Positions 6,441 to 11,797 of a stretch of 11,797 nucleotides of DNA are shown here, piece after piece. Location: contig CAYQZW010000054.1 of the NCBI GenBank assembly GCA_964422065.1, positions 1-11,797 of the forward strand, in the 5' to 3' direction. Source of the stretch: S141-55 sp964422065. Lineage in GTDB: Bacteria > Hydrothermota > Hydrothermia > WGAB01. The notes under the pieces were generated by a model that saw only the letters and a list, made by a program, of their open reading frames with translations, made no database searches and was not told the DNA's origin. A program made the position numbers and the translations under genes. Position 1 is the first letter of the stretch; each line of letters starts with the position of its first letter.

Positions 6441-7975
6441 CCCTTCGTGAACTCCTTCAGTACCGGAACGCCGTCCAATCCACGCCCCGGAAGACCGAGA
6501 AGATCCAGATCCTTGCGCAACTCATTCGTCACCTGGAAGAGAACGAGATTGAAATTGCGTTGGCCCTGTTTACCGGGACATTCCCTTTTGGGAAACTGGG
6601 CATCGGACCTGCGACCTTACGCCAGGTACTCCAAACATCTTCCGGACGCCCTACAGTCTCCCCTTCTCTCCGACAACTTTCCATGCTTTTCCAGGAACTC
6701 GCCGCCCTCCAGGGCCCTGAAAGCCCGCAGGAACGCATCCGCATGCTGCGTCAAATTTTCCAGGCTCTCACGCCCGAAGAGGCCCGATGGCTTGCCGAAG
6801 CCATCTTGGGCGAGGTCCACCAAGGAGCGGGAGAACGGTCTTTATTGGAGGCGATTGGGAAGGCCTATGGGATCCCTGCTTCCGATCTCAAACAGGCTTA
6901 TCTCTTTGGGATGTCGTTGGCTGAAATCATCCGTCAAGCACGGCGCGGGGACCTTCAGCCGTCCCCGAAACTCTTCATCCCGGTCCGCCCCATGCTGGCC
7001 TACCCCGCAGAAGGCGTTGAAGAGGCTCTGGCTTCGCTAAAAACCTCGGTCCAATGGGAATACAAACTGGACGGTGCGCGTTTTCAAGTTCACAAAGAGG
7101 GCGATGAAATTCGCGTTTTCTCCAGGCACCTGCGGGAGATCACCTCCTCGGTTCCCGAATTGGTGGAACTCGTCCGAACGCTGGAGCCCGAGACCCTGAT
7201 TCTGGAGGGTGAGTTGGTTGCATTGGATGCCCACGGCCATCCCTTGCCATTTCAGCATTTCATGCGTCGCTTTGGGAAAAAGAAGGACATTGAGGAAGCC
7301 CGCCGGCAGCGCCCGCTTACGCCGTTCTTTTTCGACGCACTCTTTGTCGAATCCGGTATGACCTCTCTGCCGTTGGAAAAGCGGATTCGGATCCTCAAAG
7401 AAGTCGTGCCTCCCCCCTTCCTGACGCCGTCGATCCAAACCTCCGATCCTACAGCAGTGCGTGAATTCTTTGAACAGGCCGTAGACTGGGGAGCAGAAGG
7501 CCTGATGGCCAAAAAACTGGACAGTCCCTATGTGGCTGGAGAACGGGTCGGGCTCTGGCTCAAAGTCAAACCCTATGAGGTCCTGGATTGCCTGATTATC
7601 GCTGCAGAATGGGGACATGGCCGGAGAAAAGGCTGGCTCTCCAATTACCTGCTGGCCGTGTGGGACGAGACCCGGACCGTCCCTGTGCCCGTGGGAAAAA
7701 CGTTTAAAGGCCTCACGGACAAACAATTCCGCTGGATGACCCAGCGTCTGCTCTCCCTCAAGGAAGATGAATTCCCGGGGGGCATCTGGGTGCGTCCTGA
7801 ACTGGTGGTTGAAGTTGCGTTCTCTGAAGTCCAGGAAAGTCCCAAATACCCCTCGGGCTTTGCGCTCCGCTTCGCTCGAATCAAAAGGATTCGGGTCGAC
7901 AAAAATCCATCGGAAGCCAACACGTTGGAAGATCTTCGCCGGATTTATGCCATGCAACATCAGAAGAGGGGATAA
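6437..7975 (+). CDS. lig: ATP-dependent DNA ligase (archaeal/eukaryotic type I)
   Basis: The 512-residue protein has the three-domain layout of archaeal replicative ligases: helical DNA-binding domain (about 1-180), nucleotidyltransferase domain (185-375) and OB-fold (380-512). Motifs are complete: I EYKLDGARF with adenylated Lys210; III LEGELVAL (about 256-263); IIIa PFFFDALFV (296-304); IV AEGLMAKKL (353-361); V LWLKVK (373-378); VI RFARIKRIRVDK (478-489). It seals DNA nicks using ATP. Replicative ligases in bacteria are normally NAD-dependent LigA, so this is probably a repair enzyme or a transferred replacement. It is full length with no added primase, nuclease or Ku-associated domain, so it is not LigD. 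The ATG at 6437 sits inside the GT9 stop (ATGA); an in-frame ATG at 6368 lies within the GT9 gene and is less likely. The stop at 7973-7975 lies inside a hairpin. Confidence 0.95.
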   Translation: MTLRELLQYRNAVQSTPRKTEKIQILAQLIRHLEENEIEIALALFTGTFPFGKLGIGPATLRQVLQTSSGRPTVSPSLRQLSMLFQELAALQGPESPQERIRMLRQIFQALTPEEARWLAEAILGEVHQGAGERSLLEAIGKAYGIPASDLKQAYLFGMSLAEIIRQARRGDLQPSPKLFIPVRPMLAYPAEGVEEALASLKTSVQWEYKLDGARFQVHKEGDEIRVFSRHLREITSSVPELVELVRTLEPETLILEGELVALDAHGHPLPFQHFMRRFGKKKDIEEARRQRPLTPFFFDALFVESGMTSLPLEKRIRILKEVVPPPFLTPSIQTSDPTAVREFFEQAVDWGAEGLMAKKLDSPYVAGERVGLWLKVKPYEVLDCLIIAAEWGHGRRKGWLSNYLLAVWDETRTVPVPVGKTFKGLTDKQFRWMTQRLLSLKEDEFPGGIWVRPELVVEVAFSEVQESPKYPSGFALRFARIKRIRVDKNPSEANTLEDLRRIYAMQHQKRG

Positions 7976-8005
7976 CCAGACTCTTCATAGACAACCCCTC
8001 TTTTG
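7961..8005 (+). terminator. Hairpin across the ligase stop codon, weak terminator or attenuator-like element
   Basis: CAGAAGAGGGG (7961-7971) pairs with CCCCTCTTTTG (7995-8005) over 11 positions with one G-U pair, and a 23-base loop (7972-7994). The right arm ends in TCTTTTG, a short T-run as in an intrinsic terminator for the ligase unit. The large loop and the T-run being part of the stem make it weaker than a typical terminator. The candidate -35 of the next operon lies in the loop. Confidence 0.45.
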
Positions 8006-8016
8006 TGCCTTATGGT
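7988..8016 (+). promoter_or_regulatory. Candidate promoter of the beta-oxidation operon
   Basis: TAGACA (7988-7993, 5 of 6 to -35) and TATGGT (8011-8016, 4 of 6 to -10) are separated by 17 bases, giving a transcription start near 8023 and a short leader. A GGAG at 8028-8031 lies 8 bases before the ATG at 8040 and acts as ribosome binding site. I saw no recognisable FadR- or FapR-type palindrome. Confidence 0.45.
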
Positions 8017-8039
8017 AATAGAAAAACGGAGCGAGGTTT

Positions 8040-10400
8040 ATGAGATGGAGAATCAGAAAAGCGGCGGTACTGGGGGCCGGGACCATGGGCAGTCAAATCG
8101 CTGCTCACCTGGCCAATGTCGGGATCGATGTCCTCCTCATGGACATCGTCCCTAAGGACGCGAAGACCCCCGAGGAACGGAACCGACTTGCCCAACAGGG
8201 ACTGGACCGTGCCCTCAAGACTCAACCTCCAGCCTTTTATGACCCCTCCTTCGCTCGTCGTATTGAAATTGGGAACTTTGAGGATGACTTCGGTCGCATT
8301 CAAGAGGTGGATTGGGTCGTTGAAGCCGTGATTGAGAACCTGGACATCAAGAGGTCTCTTTTTCAACGACTGCTTGAACACTGGCGTCCAGGCATAATCG
8401 TCAGTACAAATACCTCCGGGCTCCCGATCCGATCCCTGGTGGAGGGGTTGTCCGAAGAATTCCAACAACACTTCCTCGGCACCCATTTCTTCAACCCTCC
8501 CCGTTTCATGAAACTGTTAGAACTCATCCCTTCCCCCAAAACAGACCCCGAACTCTTCGCCTTCATGGAGGACTTTGCGACCCGAGTCCTGGGCAAGGGC
8601 GTGGTTCATGCCAAAGACACGCCCAACTTCATTGCCAACCGTCTCGGCGTGTTCGGAATCCTCCAGATCATCCATACCATGGTGGAGATGGACCTGACGA
8701 TTGAGGAGGTGGATGCCATCACAGGGCGTGCCATGGGCCGGCCGCGGAGCGCAACGTTCCGAACGATTGATCTGGTGGGTGTGGATGTGCTTTTGCATGT
8801 AGCCCGGAATGTATACGAGAATGCCCCGGATGACGAGATGCGGGAGGTGTTCAAACCCCCGGATTTCCTCGTCCAAATGGTTGAAAAGGGCCTCTTAGGG
8901 GATAAATCCGGCGGAGGGTTTTACAAAAAGGTCAACGGCAAACGCCTGGCCCTGGACTGGAAAACCCTGGAATACCGCGAACGTCAAAAGCCCAAGTTTG
9001 CCTCTGTAGAGCGTGCTCTGATCGAAGAAACCCCGGCAGCAAGAATCCGAACGCTGATCCAGGGCGGTGACCGTGCAGGTGAGTTCGCGTGGAAAACCGC
9101 GTCACAATTTCTCCTCTATGCCGCGAACCGGATCCCGGAGATTTCCGACGACATCGTCCAGGTGGATCGTGCCATCCGGTGGGGCTTCAATTTCCGTCTG
9201 GGCCCCTTTGAAACCTACGATGCCATTGGGGTCCAGGAGTTTGTGACACGCATCACCCAAGAAGGGCACGCTGTGCCTCCCTTGGTCCAAAGCCTGTTGG
9301 ATGCCGGCAAATCCACCTTCTACACGTACCCTCCAGAAGGGCCGCAATACTTTGATCTTGCCACCCGTGACTATAAACCTGTGGAATTCCCTCAAGGTTT
9401 CATTCTCCTGGACTCCTTGAAAGCCCAAGGGAAAGAGGTCCTTTCCAATGCCGAGGCCAGTCTCGTGGATATTGGCGACGGTGTCGCATTGCTGGAATTT
9501 CACAGTCGCGCCAATGTCATTGGCCCAGGCACCATCCAGATGGTTTTTGATGCGCTGGACAAAGTCCGTTCTGACTTCGTCGGGATGGTGATCGGGAACC
9601 GGGGCCGGCATTTCTCCGCGGGAGCCAACCTGGCACTGATCCTGCAGGCGATTGCGGAAGAAGAGTGGGACGAACTGGACTGGATGGTCCGCCGGTTCCA
9701 GGAAGCAAACATGGCCATCAAGTATTTTGAGAAGCCGGTGGTTGCGGCTCCTTTTGGACGGGTCTTGGGGGGCGGCACCGAGATCTGCCTTCACAGCCAT
9801 CGGGTCCAGGCTGCAGCGGAAACGTATATGGGCCTCGTGGAGGTTGCGGTTGGACTCCTGCCTGCAGGGGGCGGCACCAAGGAGATGCTCCTGCGCTATA
9901 CCCAGGGGGTTGCCGACATCCAGGACGTGGACCTCTATCCCATGCTCCGAGAGGCGTTGGTCACGATCGGGATGGCCAAGGTCTCCATGTCCGCCCATGA
10001 AGCCAAAAAATTGCGATATTTGCGCTCTGAGGACGGGGTGACCCTCAATGACGACTTCCTTATCACCCACGCCAAAGAAGTGGTCTTAGAAATGGAAAAA
10101 ACCGGATTTTCTCCCCCGCTTTCGCCAGAGGTTCGGGTACTGGGAGCCTCGGGATTCGCGTACCTCCAAATGCTGATCTACAACCTCAAAGAAGGGAACC
10201 AGATCACCGAACATGACGCGGTGATTGCGACCGAAATCGCCAAGATCCTGACGGGTGGCGACGTGCCAACGGGGACAATCCTCACCGAACAAGATCTCCT
10301 GGACCTGGAGCGTGAAGGATTCCTCCGCCTGTGTGGCATGGAAAAGACGCAGCAACGGATCATTCACATGCTGGAAAAAGGACGCCCTCTGAGGAATTAA
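8040..10400 (+). CDS. Fused 3-hydroxyacyl-CoA dehydrogenase / enoyl-CoA hydratase
   Basis: The 786-residue bifunctional enzyme hydrates trans-2-enoyl-CoA and oxidises the resulting 3-hydroxyacyl-CoA, the two middle steps of beta-oxidation, or the reverse in butyrate-type fermentation. The dehydrogenase comes first: NAD-binding GAGTMG (12-17), Asp35 after the second strand favouring NAD over NADP, and catalytic His149 (GTHFFNPP) with Glu161, the 12-residue spacing of the family dyad, plus the NFIANRLG segment near 200. The hydratase lies at about 475-700: oxyanion-hole segment FSAGANL (524-530), GGGTE with Glu580, and Glu600 in MGLVEVAVGLLPAGGGT, matching both catalytic Glu of crotonase with their 20-residue spacing. 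Dehydrogenase-then-hydratase order and length resemble Bacillus FadN (789 residues) and differ from E. coli FadB, where the hydratase is N-terminal. The thiolase gene follows 12 bases downstream. Confidence 0.94.
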   Translation: MRWRIRKAAVLGAGTMGSQIAAHLANVGIDVLLMDIVPKDAKTPEERNRLAQQGLDRALKTQPPAFYDPSFARRIEIGNFEDDFGRIQEVDWVVEAVIENLDIKRSLFQRLLEHWRPGIIVSTNTSGLPIRSLVEGLSEEFQQHFLGTHFFNPPRFMKLLELIPSPKTDPELFAFMEDFATRVLGKGVVHAKDTPNFIANRLGVFGILQIIHTMVEMDLTIEEVDAITGRAMGRPRSATFRTIDLVGVDVLLHVARNVYENAPDDEMREVFKPPDFLVQMVEKGLLGDKSGGGFYKKVNGKRLALDWKTLEYRERQKPKFASVERALIEETPAARIRTLIQGGDRAGEFAWKTASQFLLYAANRIPEISDDIVQVDRAIRWGFNFRLGPFETYDAIGVQEFVTRITQEGHAVPPLVQSLLDAGKSTFYTYPPEGPQYFDLATRDYKPVEFPQGFILLDSLKAQGKEVLSNAEASLVDIGDGVALLEFHSRANVIGPGTIQMVFDALDKVRSDFVGMVIGNRGRHFSAGANLALILQAIAEEEWDELDWMVRRFQEANMAIKYFEKPVVAAPFGRVLGGGTEICLHSHRVQAAAETYMGLVEVAVGLLPAGGGTKEMLLRYTQGVADIQDVDLYPMLREALVTIGMAKVSMSAHEAKKLRYLRSEDGVTLNDDFLITHAKEVVLEMEKTGFSPPLSPEVRVLGASGFAYLQMLIYNLKEGNQITEHDAVIATEIAKILTGGDVPTGTILTEQDLLDLEREGFLRLCGMEKTQQRIIHMLEKGRPLRN

Positions 10401-10406
10401 GGGAGG
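10401..10406 (+). promoter_or_regulatory. Shine-Dalgarno for the thiolase gene
   Basis: GGGAGG directly follows the TAA of the upstream gene and lies 6 bases before the ATG at 10413. It supports that start and independent initiation of the thiolase within a shared transcript. Confidence 0.75.
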
Positions 10407-10412
10407 AAAACC

Positions 10413-11585
10413 ATGAAAAAGGTCGTGATTACTACGGCAGTTCGGACCCCGGTCGGGAAGGCACCCCGGGGGAGTTTGAAGGATACTCGGCCAGACGAAC
10501 TGGCGGCCTTAGTCATCCAAGAGGTTGTGCGACGGGCCGGCGTGGATCCCCAGGAAATTGATGACGTCATTCTGGGATGTGCGTTTCCTGAAGCAGAACA
10601 GGGAATGAACGTGGCACGGGTTGCTTTACTCCGGGCCGGTCTTCCCGTTTCCGTCCCGGGGATGGTCGTCAACCGATTTTGCGCCTCGGGGCTCCAGGCC
10701 ATCGTCATCGCGGCAGAACGCATCTTCGCCGGCGGTGCAGATGTGATCATTGCGGGCGGCGTAGAATCCATGAGCCGTGTCCCCATGGGCGGATACCGGA
10801 CTTCACCCAATCCCCATCTCATGCAACACTTCCCGGAAGTTTATTTGAGCATGGGGTTGACCGCTGAGCGTGTGGCAGAAAAGTATGGGATCTCCCGGGA
10901 GGATCAAGACCGATTTGGCTTCGCGTCTCATCAGAAAGCCGCAAAGGCCATCCAAGAGGGGAAGTTCAAAGATGAAATTGTCCCGGTCCACACCCGTGTG
11001 CTTCGTGAACAACAAGGGAAAACTGTGACTGAGGAGATCGTCTTTGAACAAGATGAAGGGGTCCGATTTGACACCAGTCTGGAAAAAATGGCCACCTTGA
11101 AGCCTGTGTTCAAAAAAGACGGCACGGTCACGGCAGGAAACTCCTCTCAGATGAGCGATGGGGCTTCGGCTGTGCTCGTCATGTCCGAAGAGAAGGCCAA
11201 AGCCTTGGGGCTTGAGCCTCTGGCATTTTATCGGGGCTATGCCGTCGCTGGTGTTCCTCCAGACATCATGGGGATTGGCCCCGTTGAGGCGATTCCGAAA
11301 TTGCTCAAACAGACGGGGGTGACCTTGGAGCAGATTGACCTTATTGAGTTGAATGAGGCCTTTGCGGCGCAATCCCTGGCCGTGATCCGTGAACTCGGAC
11401 TTCCTGAAGACCGGGTGAACGTGAACGGCGGGGCCATTGCACTGGGGCATCCGCTCGGCTGCACAGGGGCGAAACTCACCACGACCTTGCTCTACGAAAT
11501 GCGCCGTCGGGATGCCAATTTGGGCATCGTGACCATGTGCATTGGCGGGGGCATGGGAGCCGCCGGTCTGTTCGAGCGCGCATAA
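10413..11585 (+). CDS. Acetyl-CoA acyltransferase (thiolase)
   Basis: The 390-residue product has normal thiolase length and all active-site elements: nucleophilic Cys90 in NRFCASGLQA, GGVESMS in the core, NEAFAAQSLA, His346 in ALGHPLGCTG and the acid/base Cys376 in TMCIGGGMGAAG. The enzyme cleaves 3-ketoacyl-CoA to acetyl-CoA and a shortened acyl-CoA, or condenses acyl-CoAs in reverse. Sitting 12 bases after the fused dehydrogenase/hydratase, it completes a FadN-FadA-like beta-oxidation pair. Chain-length preference (acetoacetyl-CoA thiolase or broad 3-ketoacyl-CoA thiolase) cannot be told reliably; the partner suggests a fatty-acid degradation role. No acyl-CoA dehydrogenase gene is visible in the window. 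Confidence 0.95.
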   Translation: MKKVVITTAVRTPVGKAPRGSLKDTRPDELAALVIQEVVRRAGVDPQEIDDVILGCAFPEAEQGMNVARVALLRAGLPVSVPGMVVNRFCASGLQAIVIAAERIFAGGADVIIAGGVESMSRVPMGGYRTSPNPHLMQHFPEVYLSMGLTAERVAEKYGISREDQDRFGFASHQKAAKAIQEGKFKDEIVPVHTRVLREQQGKTVTEEIVFEQDEGVRFDTSLEKMATLKPVFKKDGTVTAGNSSQMSDGASAVLVMSEEKAKALGLEPLAFYRGYAVAGVPPDIMGIGPVEAIPKLLKQTGVTLEQIDLIELNEAFAAQSLAVIRELGLPEDRVNVNGGAIALGHPLGCTGAKLTTTLLYEMRRRDANLGIVTMCIGGGMGAAGLFERA

Positions 11586-11608
11586 CGTCTGATCCGGACA
11601 CTCTGGGG

Positions 11609-11645
11609 AAAAAGAAAAAGGGGCCCCGGACAAGTCCGGGGCCCC
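11609..11645 (-). terminator. Strong intrinsic terminator for the minus-strand gene
   Basis: A perfect 12-base inverted repeat, GGGGCCCCGGAC (11620-11631) and GTCCGGGGCCCC (11634-11645), surrounds two bases. Read on the minus strand it is followed at once by TTTTTCTTTTT (11619-11609), the classic hairpin plus T-tract. On the + strand the bases after the stem are AGTAAATTC, with no T-run. The stem also lies 34 bases after the thiolase stop and could slow + strand transcription. Confidence 0.9.
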
Positions 11646-11671
11646 AGTAAATTCAGGAGGTCCTTGCGTGG

Positions 11672-11797
11672 TTACCGCACCAAGATGATCCGTCCGGTAT
11701 ATCGGTGCTCACCAGCCAAGAAGCGATAGAAGTAAATCCCTTGCGAGATGCGTCTACCGTAATTATTGCGTGCGTTCCAGGTGACGTTGTAGTAGCC
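11672..11797 (-). CDS. Secreted protein with FlgD-like / T9SS-type C-terminal domain, C-terminal end (5' truncated)
   Basis: Read on the minus strand from the right edge, 41 residues end at a TAA (11674-11672). They begin GYYNVTWNARNNYGRRISQG, then IYFYRFLAGEHRYTG, and end RIILVR. This fits the pattern W-[DN]-G/A-R-[DN]-x-x-G-R-x-V/I-x-x-G-x-Y-F-Y-R-L-x-A-G-...-K/R-x-x-L-x-R. That pattern is shared by FlgD-type Ig-like domains and the C-terminal sorting domains of large exported proteins in Bacteroidota and related or candidate phyla. The body of the protein, and so its function, lies outside the window. It converges on the thiolase gene and has its own terminator 27 bases beyond the stop. 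Confidence 0.8.
   Translation of the reverse strand, partial: GYYNVTWNARNNYGRRISQGIYFYRFLAGEHRYTGRIILVR

Noticed and set aside
7037..7960. 307-codon open frame on the minus strand, antisense to the DNA ligase
   Set aside because: It lies wholly inside the ligase gene, whose motifs are complete. The antisense translation has no recognisable domain, and long antisense open frames are expected at this GC content.
9102..10070. 322-codon open frame on the minus strand, antisense to the fused dehydrogenase/hydratase
   Set aside because: Same reasoning: the sense protein has intact catalytic residues here, and the antisense product shows no domain and no ribosome binding site context.
1..11797. 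Mobile elements, attachment sites, CRISPR, tRNA, rRNA or tandem repeats
   Set aside because: I saw no transposase, integrase, regularly spaced repeats, cloverleaf sequence or rRNA-like stretch; all intergenic gaps are under 100 bases.

Overview
The window is dense protein-coding DNA, roughly 55-60% GC by eye, almost all read on the + strand. I see no rRNA, tRNA, CRISPR array or insertion sequence. The proteins suggest a diderm (Gram-negative-type) bacterium, possibly thermophilic and possibly from an uncultured FCB or candidate-phylum lineage. The clues are a lipoprotein signal peptide with an outer-membrane-type residue after the Cys, a heptosyltransferase-like GT9 enzyme, an archaeal-type ATP-dependent DNA ligase, a DUF3467 protein, and a FlgD/T9SS-like C-terminal domain on the right edge. 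The taxonomic guess is inference only. Layout: (1) 1-2221 holds the last 47 codons of an acetyl-CoA hydrolase/CoA-transferase family gene, then a beta-helix lipoprotein, then recX. The lipoprotein and recX genes share an ATGA overlap. (2) 2222-3694 is a regulatory cassette of a BlaI/MecI-type repressor and an overlapping M56 (BlaR1-type) membrane metallopeptidase. The peptidase has no penicillin-binding sensor domain and ends in a short Cys-bearing tail. A dyad resembling a BlaI operator lies on the repressor's own start codon. (3) 3695-7975 is a four-gene unit behind a candidate promoter and a strong ribosome binding site: DUF3467 protein, exported transglutaminase-like protein, GT9 glycosyltransferase, ATP-dependent DNA ligase. 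Every junction is a 4-base stop/start overlap (ATGA, GTGA, ATGA), so the four should be translationally coupled. (4) 7976-11585 starts with a hairpin and a candidate promoter, followed by a beta-oxidation pair: a fused 3-hydroxyacyl-CoA dehydrogenase/enoyl-CoA hydratase and a thiolase, both with intact catalytic residues. (5) 11586-11797 holds a strong hairpin whose T-tract serves the minus strand, and the 3' end of a convergent minus-strand gene for a secreted protein with a FlgD/T9SS-like C-terminal domain. Working together: the fused enzyme and thiolase carry out the hydration, oxidation and thiolysis steps of acyl-CoA degradation, or their reverse in short-chain acid formation. The truncated CoA-transferase gene at the left edge could feed or drain the same acyl-CoA pool, although it is in a different operon. 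The BlaI/M56 pair looks like a self-contained signal-responsive switch. The DUF3467-to-ligase unit mixes envelope functions with DNA joining and has no obvious single purpose.
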